64,000 nt of DNA from contig JAYGXS010000004.1 of the NCBI GenBank assembly GCA_036362985.1, positions 16,426,614-16,490,613 of the forward strand, given 5' to 3'. Both the position numbers and the translations under genes were made by a program. This document shows positions 33,101 through 44,339 of this stretch, piece after piece. Each line of letters starts with the position of its first letter. The stretch's first letter is position 1. Below the pieces are notes generated by a model. The model made no database searches. It saw only the letters and a list, made by a program, of their open reading frames with translations, and had not been told where the DNA came from. Source of the DNA: Ligula intestinalis (lineage: Eukaryota > Platyhelminthes > Cestoda > Diphyllobothriidea > Diphyllobothriidae).

Positions 33101-36100
33101 GCCCAGGTGGATCAAAGAGTGAGATATATGTAGAGAAAGTCGACATTCCCTAAAAACTAGTTTACACGCAACTCTGAATCGACGGTCGAATAAATTTTTT
33201 TAAATAACCTCAAGCTTGTAGTCGGTGACCGACTTACTTAAACACGTTTTACCTAGGCCTTTTTGCATTCGAGTCTACCTTGAAATACCGAAATTTAGTT
33301 CCATACGCTGCTTTTGACTTTGCTGTTTTAATCAGCAACGAGAAGAAACTAAATGATACCTCCAATGCATTTTTATCCTTTAACTATTTGGTTGATTATT
33401 TTTCGTTTTGTGTTTTCGCGGTTTGTTAATTGGTCCAGGTTTTTTTCGAATCTTCATAGGAGGCCAGCGTGAAGGCACACACTGTAGCTTGCTCACTCGG
33501 AAGTCCATACAATCGGTTTGCGCACATTCCGCCGTAAAAAGACGTCCAAGCTGCGCCGACAAGAACCGGCTAGCGAAGCATCGGACAACAATGCTACACA
33601 CAAACACACACGTGCGTTTGATCACAAAGCATGGTGTGCATTCGCGCCAGCGTGCATTCTCTCGAAAGTATCAGTAGGGGCATGACTATCTTAATAGGTC
33701 CGAAAAGGCCTCTCTGATCTTTTGTCATTCAGTCCTCATTATTGCTCAGCTGGTTGTTGTTTTGTGACCTAATGATTTCATGCTGACAACACTGGTCAAA
33801 AGAATCAAGCTAACCAACCCAAATCTGTGCTCGCAGAAGGCGTCTATACAAGCTCTAGGGCCCTCCTAGTCGAAGACGAACTCAGCATGTATGTTCACGC
33901 CTACCGCGTCACGCTACACTGACGAATCAAAAAAGCAGCTAACTGTCGGATACCTCCTCCCTTGGAATGACTAAAATATAACTTCTGAACCCCTCCATTC
34001 CTCACTTTCATACTTACTGGTTAAAACGAGGGAACTGTGCGTGAAAATGGCGTATGCGCGTGGTTTCTGAGGTTAAGAAACTGTCGACAAAGCTGCAGTC
34101 CAATTAACAGGGGCTTTGACTTCCGACAACATTCGGGCAAGCAGAGGTGACAGATACAGTGGAACCCCGGGTGACGAGTAGCCTCATTTCAGGTAACCAG
34201 CGAGCCACTAGTAGAAAAGGTGTTTCGCTTGACAAACTCTCGCCCAGTCAACGAGCTGTCATTGCGTGTGTGTGTCCGTGTCCGCCGTTGAGTCTTTTTC
34301 CCAGGGCATGGGCCCTCGGTAGCCTGCAGCCAATCAGCGAACTGGTGCCGTTTGATTGGCTACGTTTCGCAAGATGAGCTCGGTGCTGGAACGGATTACA
34401 CTCGTTAACCGAAGTTGCAGTGCAAAGAGAAACCACGAGGCACGGCGTCAATGCACACTGGAAGCAATAGTATCGGCACACAGTGACGAGCGAGTAAGGG
34501 ACACTATGGTAGAGGAGAGACAAAGTGAGCAGTTTTAACAAACGTACCGCTGGCATATGCATGATCATGAAGAAGCCGACAACCGGGAAAATCCGCATCA
34601 TCGTCTTAATTGTCGGCGTCATGTTTTGCGAAGATACGTCGGCTCCGAACTACAGGATGAGAAAAAAGGGAACATGCATTAACCACTAGTCAACGGTGTT
34701 ACATCTATGAACAACTCTACAGCCTGGGTGCGTAATTTAAACTAGAGCTTATAAAAGTTAACAAATAATTGGAATAATTATTTCAATTACCAAATATTTG
34801 GCAACAAAAAACGCGCGATAAGTAAAATGAAAAACACAACCTATAGGAAAAAAGAACTGCACAAATTGCGGAACTGCGCGAATAAGTAAATTAAAATAAA
34901 GCTAAAGCAACTTAACTTAACTAGGCCAAACTAAAACTAATATAATTAAAAGTAACATCATGATGCTAAAGATGTCCGTGTTGGAAATGCACAGTGGGGA
35001 GATAGACTGTGTCGTACCTATGTGGTGAGAAGAACAGGCTTACTATCACGAAATAAGTAGGCGGTTACGCGCAGTACGCGTAGCGAGCCCAAAACCAGAC
35101 TGTTGCCCAAGCCAACGAGTCCATGGATGGGTACAGAGCCGAAGCCTGGCGCCGCATGGTGGAATTAAAGACTTTGTGGTCCGGGTAATAAAACTGTTTG
35201 GGTAGGCACGAAGGCCGTCTTCAACGGCTGAGCGATGCATTTAGAGGGCTTGATAGCAAGTCCCATATAGGCGATAAGATGGACATTAAGGAACATAAAA
35301 ATTTTCATTACTTCCTCCTCTGTTTTGCCTATTTTAAAAGAGGCATTGCAGCATTCATTTTGTTTAGCCTGGGTTAGAATAACCAAACACTATCCTCTTA
35401 CTTGTTTGGCTATCGATTCTGCCTATGAAGACGCCAAATTCACGAGCTCACGACTGTTTCTTTAGTAATTTTTCTCAGGCTGATGGAAATACTGCCAGTG
35501 GGGTGCTAGACATATGTGGTCCTTAAAATAACCACGCCCTATACCCAAATCCCATTTCACACCCTCGTCTGTTGGTGGTAAAAAGGGGCACCTCAGTCAT
35601 CTGAAATGCAGCTGACTGCCCTGTCGTCCTGGAGTCGGGGTTCAATTAGTGGAATCGGCAGGCTACTTGACCGCTCCCTCAACAAGACTTTAAAATGGCA
35701 CGCAATAAACCGCAGAAAAGTACAAGTACACAACAAGGAAGGCAAAAAGGTACCTCGAACATCAAGAAGATGGAAGCCATACTATAGAGCGGGAGAATGT
35801 AGAATGGATCGCAGAGGGTGAGATCAGTGAACCAAGCCAGACCACCAGTTTGCATGCTGACTACGGGAAGCGCCGCCATGCCGCGCAAACCGGCAAACAC
35901 CGAGAGGAATAGGGGCACCTAGGCAGAAAAGCGGTGGAATGAAAAAAAGAGAGAACTGATTAACAGAAGCCTCCCATGATTGATCTGTGCATAAAACTAC
36001 AGCCTCGTGAGCATATTTATGGTTCAGGCACCAGTGCGTAAAATCCAACCACACCTCCAAGCTGGTGCGCGCCGGAAACTTGCTTTTGCTTGGCTAACGG

Positions 36101-39100
36101 GGCTCTGGTAGGGGAGCAAGACCGGGGACCTAGCGCCAATCCCCTTTTCTCCACGAAACACGGAATTGACTTTCTTGACTTTCTACACTTTCATGAATCA
36201 CAACTATACGCAACATACGATCTCTGCTACGGCGTCCGCGGGAACCGACGCGCCCCATCCTCTTGGCATCGCGGGACGGGTGTTAAATCTGCGAGCTGAT
36301 GCCGGATTGCGAATTGCAGGCTGGAATGTTCAAACTTTGAGGGATGACGGCGCCCAACTGCTAACAGCCAAATCCCTTTATGAATACCGTGTTGGTGTGG
36401 CGTGTCTCTCTGAGGTCCGCCTACCTGGCACTGGCCACAAACTGCTGCAAGTACCAAGAACTGACTCTGCGTACCATCTCTACCACAGTGGTGTGTCCGA
36501 CAACTCTGGACTGTATGGTGTCGCTATAGCTTTGGCCGATGAATTTCACTCGAGTCTGCTAGAGTGGGAGGCTGTCTCACCGCGGATCGCTTGGGTCCGT
36601 TTGAAAAGTGCCCCAGTCAACGTTTCCATCATCTCGGTATATGCGCCTACTCTGGCTGCTGATGACAGCATAAAAGATGACTTCTACGGTGACCTCCAGC
36701 GAACAGTTGACCGCATCGCAAGAAGCGATCTACTCGTCATTGCCGGTGACTGGAACGCCCGACCAGGTGTGTGTGACGCTGGAACCCGTCATGTGCTAGG
36801 CAAATTTGCTGTCGGAGCGCAGTGTGCCAACGGTGAGCGCCTTGTCAACTTCGCATCGTCTAACCGCCTCGTTGTGTCAAGCACCCGTTTTGATCATCCG
36901 CGCCACCACCTTGTCACTTGGTACTCAAATGACGGGCATACCCAGGCCCAAATAGATCACATCCTTGTCCGAGCACGCTGGGCCAGCTCGGTCTTGGATT
37001 GTCGAGCCTACCGCGGTGCTGATACAGGAAACGCTCATGCATCGGACCATGTCCTACAGCGGGCAACCCTTCGCTTGCGTTTGAGAGCTATTCACTGACC
37101 CTCCCGACCACAGCGGATAGATGTTGCAAAGCTGAAGTCCTCTGCTGGCGACGCCTTCCACTTAGCACTCCAGAACCGTTTCGACGGCCTGTACCCTGAC
37201 GCCCGAGCGGACCCAGAGCCCGCGTGGCAGTCCCTGAAGGCCGCGATGTCAGAGCTGGCATACACCCATCTGGGCAAAACCCGACGGCGACATCGCGACT
37301 GGATCACTAGACCCACGCTTGAGTTAGCTGAGGAGGCCGGCCGAGCCAGACTCACTGGCTACCCCACTTACAGAGAGCTGCGGCGCCAAACGACAAGGGC
37401 CATCCGAGCCGATAGGAACGCCTACTGGAGCGACTTTGCCACGGAAACGGAGCGAGCAGCTACCAGAGGTGACACCCACAAGCTCTACCGACTCTTAAAG
37501 CAGGCCAGCAGAGGTTCGGGGAACACCACCGAGACTTTACTGGATCGCAACGGTGCTGTCATCACTAAGATCGATGACCGGTTAGAGAGATGGCGCGAGC
37601 ATTTCTGTGACCACCTTAACCATGATCCCCCTGTGATGTCTGACCTGTCGCCCAATGCGGACGATCCCCACCATCTGTATGAGTGCAACACAGAGCCACC
37701 CAGTGTAGAGGAAGTTGTCTCCATTCTCTTGAGGCTACGCAACAACAAGGCACCTGGTGAGGATGACCTCCCGCCGGAGCTCTTTAAATGTGCACCCGAG
37801 GTTATTGGGCCCTGGCTACAACAAATATTTGCCAAGATATGGGACAGCGAAGTTGTGCCCTCTGACTGGAGAAAAGCAGTGATCCTCCCCTTGTTTAAAA
37901 AAGGCGACAGACGAGCGTGCAGAAATTACAGAGGCATTAGCCTTATCGATGTAGTGGCGAAAACATTCACGTCTCTTCTTCTCAAACGTTTCCAAACTGC
38001 GAGAGACCAGCGCACCCGCCCAAACCAGAGTGGATTTCGACCAGGTCGTGGCTGCACCGACCAGATCTTCAATCTCCGCCGTGTACTGGAACTGAGATGG
38101 AGTCACCAACAACCCACTGTTCTATGCTTCATCGACTTTGCTGCCGCATTTGACTCTGTTGATCGCAGTTCGCTGTGGAACATAATGAAGACGGACGGCC
38201 TACCACCTAAGCTTCTCAATCTCATGCAGGCATACTATCGTGGCACTTCCACACAAGTGAGGACGCAGAACGGCGACACGGAAGCCTTTAGCGTCAGGAC
38301 GGGCGTCCGCCAAGGTTGTACCCTTTCACCAACCCTGTTCAACTATGCGGTGGACTGGATCATGACCAAAGCACTGGATGACTTCCCGGGAGTGCAGTTT
38401 GATCGCTCGAAATGGGTGACTGACTTGGCGTATGCTGATGACGTCGTCCTCTTTGGCGACAACTGTAATGCAGTTCAGCAGGCGTTGGACAAGGTTAATG
38501 AGCGTGCCCGATCCATCGGATTACGCCTAAACGCGACTAAGACCCAAGTCATGCTCTCCTGTGTGCCCCCTACATCTGTCACTCCTATTGTTCTCGACGG
38601 CGCTCCTCTCGAAAAGGTCGACTCGTTTAGATACTTAGGCTCTTTGGTCACGGAAACAGGTCAAGGTGTCGACGAGGTTGTATCACGCGTCAACCGTGCC
38701 CGATCTGCCTTCTACCGACTGTGCGCTCCTCTATGGAATAGAAGGGAAATATCACTACGCACAAAGTCCCGTGTTTACCAAGCAGTGGTTCGATCTATCC
38801 TGCTCTATGGCGGAGAGACATGGCCTATGCGTGTTGAGGACATGAGGCGCCTTGAGGTGTTTGACAATGACTGCCTACGCCGCATCCTTCGTCACCGACG
38901 CGTCGACCGAATTCGCTGCTCCGATCTCCGCCGACGCTGTCACCTGGACGCTCTCCCTCCACTCCTGCTTCAGAGACGACTTCGGTGGTTCGGGCATGCG
39001 TCCCGGCGTGATGATGGTGAGCTGATTCGTGACCTGCTTGTGGCGACGCCTCCCCCCACCTGGCGCAAACGTCGCGGCGGGCAGCTGAAAACTTGGACAG

Positions 39101-42100
39101 CAACGGTCAAGCAGGATCTGTCGTCAGTTTCCGGCCCATGTGTCTACGGCCTACGCCAGTGGAACCGTGAATGGATGGTGCTCTCGTGTGAACAGGCGCA
39201 AGATCGACGCGCCTGGACAGCTGTGATTCATGATGCAGTCAACGTCAAAACTGATGCCGGCTCAACCCGCCCGAGGTGAATGCCGTTACAAGTATAAGTA
39301 AGTAAGGAGCATAAAAACAAGCAAAGGAAACAGAGAAGAGCAAAACCCACCTGAACAATCATGAGCCGCATGCTACGCAAGGGGTTGATATCCTCCGTTT
39401 TCATAAGGTGTTGCATCTGCTGTGAAACTTGCATCACTAAAACACAAGCGGCGAAAAAAATACATTGAAAAATGGATTTTGGCGAAATATGCTTTACAAA
39501 AAATACAACTTTTGTCTGATGAAAAGGCAGGGCAAAAATGTGCGTGTTAAAAGTACGATCAAGACCTACTCTCTATATAATTCGAAGATATACGCGCTTT
39601 TGTCATCCGATCCTGAAGGGCCATGATTTTCGGCATTGCATTGGTGTAAGAGGCCAATTTTCGACGCTGGTCGATGATAAGCGGGAACAGGCAAAGACGA
39701 ATGACGAGAGTTGCTAGAAAAAAACATAATATAATTTTATGATCTCCCATCCATATCTGGTACACGGTATGGAATGTTTTTGTGTGTGCAAATGAAAAAA
39801 GCAGAAATTAAGCTGGGAATTTATTGGCAAAGCAGCATTCATCTAATCTTCGATCCAAACTACTGCATGGAAAAAGTTTTACATACAAACGTGATCCTTG
39901 ACGTCTACTCCACAACCCGAAAGCGTTCACTTCATGCGTTGTCCTCTGTGCTCACGCTGGAATGAGCCATAGCCACAGACCAGGTAGCCAGACGAACATA
40001 TGCATAATCCTAGTCGTAACTACACAAACACAATGGTGAAAGCCACAGTACGCTGCCAAAACCAGTTGGTAAAGTCGGTGCAAAGGTCGGCGTGGGAGAC
40101 TATGTGCAAAGAGATCACCTGCATGTCGAGCTTATTTTCTGCAGCTACGTATGGAAACTGTTAATAATTATGCTGGAATTGAAGATGACGAAATCTAGGT
40201 ATTGGAATAAATTTGCATTGCTACTAAGAATGAGTAAGAGGAGCAAAGGCCGGAGTAGCGTTGATCTAATCCAAAAAATTTTGCGTCAGACCTCCCAGAG
40301 ACACCGGTTCGCACAAGGGCTGACGGTCCAATCGTCGCAAAAGATGTCTACCGTATGTCCCACGGAGTAGGGGAAACAACAATGGTGACTTGTGTGAGAT
40401 TTATTTTAAAATGACACCGACTAACAGTTAAACAACTTGTCTACACGTGCTTCACACAAGCTGATCTATAAAATATGCGGCAGAACGAACGACACTGCAT
40501 AGTGACCCGGCTGATGCTTCACCTTGAGCGCTGTACATGAAATAAAAGTCCTTATATTTTCTTGTATGCCTGTTGTACTAACAGGGGGTAGGTATTCATT
40601 AGCCGCATATTTTGGCGAAAACAGAAGATACCGACTGCATAAACACTTATAACGTCATTCAGCTAGTGAGCGGACTGGATGACAGGATTAAATACGAATT
40701 CTGTGCATTGAATAGGGGAACTTTTCTTCCTATTGACTGAATTTTCTCTTTACTTTTCTCGAAACTAAGCTCGTTTCGAATCAGAGGCAAAAAGACCGAC
40801 TTTTCAGAGTGACGTCACTGATAAAGACAAAGAAGTTTATAGTTTTCCTGCGTGATTTGTAGGTCGTTATCATTCAGTTATAGCCAAACATGTGTTTCAC
40901 AACTCGTGAAGCTCAAACCCACTTTCTGTTGATTAGCAGCTCTAACTATCAAGTCACTATCCTAGCACTATGCAGCCGCAAGTACCAAGGCACTATTGGG
41001 CGATTATTTTCTGTAACACGATCGATGGGTACCAATATTATAGTTGTATCTTTTTATAATCAACTTCTAGCCTGCTTAAACTTGCTCATTTGTACAATTT
41101 TTCGCGAAAGATAAGCTAACAATTTGGGCAAAAACGATGATTGAATCGTTGAACAAAAACTGCCACCAGAATAGTTGGTGGCTGATCTGATGAGGAAGTC
41201 TTAACATTAATCATTTTCTAATATAAGACAGGTATATCTGCGCTTTCGATGTCAAATATGAAGCAAGAGGAGAAAAGTGACACTTTTTTAATCCTTGTCG
41301 AACTGTCCCACAGTCGAAAAGGGAGCAGTCGAAGAACTGACATCCGATGAAGGAGACAAGCATTGACGAGGGTCTCAATTACGCCTATCGAGGGGTTTGC
41401 AGAGCGTCTAGTTGGCAGGTAGATATGCGGCTTTTAATTAAGACTAGATGCAACGTTAGCACGTACTCGGCTATTATAAATAAACCATAGCAAAACATTG
41501 AACAGAAGTACATTCACGAGTGCTTGAAAACCAATCTAAAAAATCATTTATTGATAATAGTGCTACAATGTGTGAAAATGAGAAGTGGCAACCAATCTTA
41601 CCAATCAAAATGGCATTACCCACAAAGACATGGGAGTCTGGAAAGGCCAGCATCAAGATATACCTAACCTCAAGTGTTATAGCAACTGAAACTCGAACCT
41701 GCTAACCCTTGGTTGGGAGTCCAATGCTCTACCTAGTTACCAGTTGATAGATTTCGATAAAGTACAATAATTCCCTTGAACCAAGTATGAAAAACTTCAC
41801 GGCTTTAGGGAAATACAAGCCCACAACATTGAAGGCCCGTGAACACTTTCGAAAGAAATACGTATACTGGAATCGAAATTCACTTAGGTGAACTGCTGGG
41901 GTTTATGGTTTGTCAAAACTTAACAAAATAAGCGTGCTTTTGAATGGTACGCCTAGCAATGGACTGACTATGCTGCAATAGACAAATTATGCCAGCGACT
42001 AGGAATTTAAAATGCAGCAGCATATATCCTCAGGTGTTACCATGGATCAAGAAAAAATATTATTAGTTGACGCTATCATCTTATACACTTGCACAAACAA

Positions 42101-43574
42101 GAAATTGGGCAGATAAACCATAACTTAGTTGCTGTCAAGATGGTTCGAGGAACAAGCATTCCACCCAAAAATATGCGGCACGGCCCTTCAGGCCCATTGT
42201 TAATATAATAATCGCACATCAGTGGACGAAAAACAGTTGTATCCAAACAATAGCTAGGAGGATAAGCTGAGAGAGCGATGGCATATATAGCAGCTCTTTC
42301 TTCAGTAAAAACCTAAACCAATGGTGCAAACCTACCAAACGAAGAACAAAACCGAAAAATCGTCCTGCGCTATCTTTTATCAGGAAAATTTTGCGTGCCG
42401 ATACCGATCAGCATGCGTGCCGGATATTTGTTAGAAGAAATAACCCGCAACCTGCCCGCGCAGTTTAATGACTGACTATCTTCCACAGGCATTTCAGTAG
42501 TAATTTAACTTACTACTTGCCACTCTCTGGCTCAATATTGTGATAAACGTCTGGCGACTAGCGGGTAAGAGCGGACGACCAGCAAAATGATGTACATTCA
42601 CATTTTTTTCCCACACATTGCTTCGACACTCAATAAATTCTCCCTCGATTGTGCAAGTACTAGAGTAGACTGAATGGAGAGCTGGTTATCGAAATATGGG
42701 ATTTAACAACCAAACTGATGCCAGTCTATTCAATCGTGGCAAGTGGCTAAACGATTAATGACCACCAACTTTGGCCGAAAGGATGGATTAGAACCAAGAT
42801 GAAAAAGTTATGCAAAGTTTGCATTTTCCTTAATTACTTTATCCCTTACTATGTGTTGGGATATGGATATAAGACGTGCGGTGGATAAAGGAACGCAAGC
42901 TCGACTGTACTTCCTAAAAATAAATTAAAGACAACATAACCTACTAATGAATCCGTGTCTGGTTATAAGTAGCTGAGAATTTTTTCTAACATTTAACAAA
43001 AAATATTTAAAGCACAAGTTCAACGGGATGCATGACGTACGATGTGACTAATCTAAAACAGTCTCCTTAAAGGTGGATTGTTGTTCCTATACCTAGACCA
43101 TGACAGCAAGGTAGATCTTGGTAAAAAAAACGAAAAGCAACTATCTACCGTCGAGTCAAAGACAGACAATAAAAAAGATTTACAAGCTCATGAGAACTTA
43201 CTAGAGGCAATGGCCATCCACCACGTAAGACCAAAATTAACGTGGAGAGTTTCCAAAAGGGCTTGGTACCATCCTGAAGGCCAGTAACTGTTAAGACCAA
43301 GAGATGCAAATGTTGGTTCCCCAAGCGCGTTGAGGGTGGGAATAGCTTCTGCAAGAGCGGGCGGCTCTGGGATCGGTGGCACTTCACCGTTTAAACACTG
43401 GACAGTGAATGGGAGGACAGCAACATATTTGGCTGAGGTGGAGCGTGTAAGCCTTGTGAATTTCCGGGTAAGACTTTCCTTGATATAAAAAGGCTGAGCG
43501 AAATATTTCTCAGAGGGGTTAAGGAACTTGGCGATGCTTTTGGAAGCATGCCTGGTGAGCCTCAAGAAAGCCAT
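30174..43574 (-). CDS. OXA1L: Mitochondrial inner-membrane insertase OXA1L (YidC/Oxa1 family)
   Basis: Seven exons on the complement, 43574-43202, 39713-39570, 39436-39351, 35918-35754, 34649-34548, 31967-31808 and 30376-30174, all with GT-AG sites and matching phases, total 411 codons including the stop. The protein inserts mitochondrially made and some imported proteins into the inner membrane. Exon 1 gives a basic presequence (MAFLRLTRHASKSI) and the first membrane segment, near LHVNFGLTWWMAIAS. Exon 2 has LVIRLCLFPLIIDQRRKLAS, exon 3 the charged loop, and exon 4 the core FAGLRGMAALPVVSMQTGG then DPFYILPL. Exon 5 has MMRIFPVVGFFMIMHMPA and exon 6 LVWYWSISNTISILQALLL and a basic tail. Exon 7 gives the matrix-side charged C-terminus (KLLAELEARERADAERWQKA), which in the family contacts mitoribosomes. 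An in-frame alternative acceptor at 30421/30422 would add 15 residues. Intron 3 carries an antisense RTE LINE. Confidence 0.94.
30822..30927. repeat. Near-perfect 35-bp inverted repeat (hairpin) in OXA1L intron 6
   Basis: The arms 30822-30856 and 30893-30927 pair at 33 of 35 positions, with a 36-base loop. The loop contains gttcggcgggattt on the + strand, which is the reverse complement of the tRNA-like end of the SINE at 31101. The left arm also includes the palindrome ttgagttaactcaa. Confidence 0.85.
31101..31310 (+). mobile_element. tRNA-derived SINE
   Basis: A tRNA-like head at 31102-31178 has box A tagctcagtggttagagcg and box B gggtccaaatccc. The acceptor strands gcgtttg and cgaacgt pair over seven positions. 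The anticodon arm pairs only imperfectly and the sequence runs on past the tRNA end with a body (tctggagtttttcac, then aactcagacttcctgg). That is SINE structure rather than a working tRNA. An inverted fragment of the same element is at 30846-30893. Confidence 0.65.
32109..32250. repeat. Inverted pair of Penelope-like 3' ends
   Basis: The 60-base arms 32109-32168 and 32191-32250 are reverse complements at about 48 positions. The arms contain cgctggaacatg, tttattgg, attctcgc and catcag, the same order as the end of the Penelope-like copy at 57110-57180. It lies in OXA1L intron 5, near exon 6. Only about 22 bases separate the arms. Confidence 0.6.
32269..34146. other. OXA1L intron 5, remaining part
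   Basis: A 155-codon frame at 32686-33153 (+) has no motif and uses residues in chance-like proportions. Nothing further is identified. Confidence 0.35.
34147..34418 (-). repeat. Dispersed repeat family A, copy 3 (reverse)
   Basis: The complement runs collinearly with copies 1 and 2: gttaacgagtgtaatcc, cgtagccaatcaaac, ctgattggctgcag, cccatgccctggg, agactcaacggcggacac, cgcaatgacagctcgttgac, ttctactagtggctcgctgg, and ggttccactgtat. It lies in OXA1L intron 5. Confidence 0.75.
34650..35753. other. OXA1L intron 4
   Basis: AT-rich in the first 350 bases. No element is recognised. Confidence 0.35.
36100..39306 (+). mobile_element. Nearly intact RTE-type LINE in OXA1L intron 3, antisense to the gene
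   Basis: It is a single-ORF LINE with an N-terminal AP-like endonuclease and a C-terminal reverse transcriptase, the layout of the RTE clade. Body GC is much higher than in the surrounding intron and the frame is preserved for more than 1000 codons apart from one stop, so the insertion is young compared with other LINEs here. The 3' end shows a short tail-like aagtataagtaagtaagg (39288-39306). The 5' boundary near 36100 is approximate and no target duplication was identified. Confidence 0.88.
36166..39279 (+). pseudogene. RTE endonuclease-reverse transcriptase, one in-frame TGA
   Basis: One frame spans 1038 codons with a single TGA at 37096-37098. Before it lies the endonuclease: AGWNVQTL (Asn), LSEVRLPG (Glu), ISVYAPT, VIAGDWNARPG (Asp and Asn), QIDHILVR and ASDH. 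After it lie the linker and RT: NNKAPGEDDLPPELFK, RNYRGISLIDVVAK, QSGFRPGRGCTDQIF, motif A CFIDFAAAFDSVD, TGVRQGCTLSPTLFNY, motif C LAYADDVVLFG, and the C-terminal block RRLRWFGHASRR with KRRGGQLKTW. All catalytic residues of both enzymes are present. The TGA falls in the linker between the domains, so each could still be read separately (an ATG at 37246 opens the RT half). Two-step translation or readthrough is possible but unproven. Confidence 0.9.
39714..43201. other. OXA1L intron 1
   Basis: Apart from the tRNA-like segment at 41688-41758, no element is identified. A GC hairpin followed by AT-rich sequence (ggcccttcaggccc, about 42184) resembles the 3' termini of the LINEs at 4490 and 21670 and may mark another decayed LINE end. 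Confidence 0.4.
41688..41758 (-). repeat. tRNA-derived SINE or tRNA pseudogene
   Basis: On the complement, a box A-like ggtaactaggtagagca is followed by ttggactcccaacca, an anticodon-arm shape with a CCC triplet in the loop, and box B aggttcgag. The T-arm and acceptor do not close, so it is not a working tRNA gene. A SINE head or dead tRNA copy fits best. Confidence 0.5.
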
Positions 43575-44339
43575 AGTAGCCTGGCGTCAAGCAAATAGGC
43601 TACTGGGCCAGTGTGTGACGACCTACAAGGATTCAGTTAATAGGTACCATACACGCGGTTCAATACAGTCAAATAAAAAGGCAAAACAAGAACTTTTGGA
43701 TGCTACAAAGTTATCATAACACTGGAATAATAAAAGGGATGCTGAAAACAAAGCAAACAAATAGGGGGCATTATTATAACAATACGGATACAAGGGGATT
43801 AAACGGGGGAAATTTTGACTGCAAATAATCTGGGTAACCAAATAAAAGGGTTCTGGACGCTGTCCGAAGTGTTTGTGACGCTTGTTGTAAACCCCTACAA
43901 AAGTAAACGGAGTCTCGTTACAAGTGAAATTTTCAATGTGCGCGCAAATTAGAGCAGGAAGTTCAAAGTCTCGTCATTAATATTGAAAACTATCAGAAAC
44001 AATGTGGACAATGACTGTTCTAATTGTCCAATTTCAGACAATCTTTTAGCACAGTACTAACATAATTTAAATTTCAACTTTTTAAAAATAAAAAGCACAA
44101 AAGACCACGATTTAAGCCATTACCATCTCTAAAGTGATATGTGCAGAAATAACTATACAGAGATTCAGATTTTCAAAAGTACAGACTAAAGACCTTAGGA
44201 CCAGCCTGTTCTGTATAAAAGTGGCGTTTAGTCAAAGAAAAGCGAAAAGGTACAAGGAAACTGTTTAAACAATCTCGCCGCAGACAACAAAAACACGATT
44301 GGTTCGCCGCGTAAAGTGCAGGTTGCCGTCAAAAAGACA
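43575..44339. other. OXA1L upstream region
   Basis: No coding motif. The OXA1L promoter should lie here on the complement, but no element can be named. The 5' UTR of the LINE at 44340 may begin in its right part. Confidence 0.35.

Noticed and set aside
32686..33153. 155-codon open frame in OXA1L intron 5, with a box B-like ggttcgaatgc inside
   Set aside because: No domain is recognisable on either strand, and the box B-like string has no box A at the right distance that I trust.
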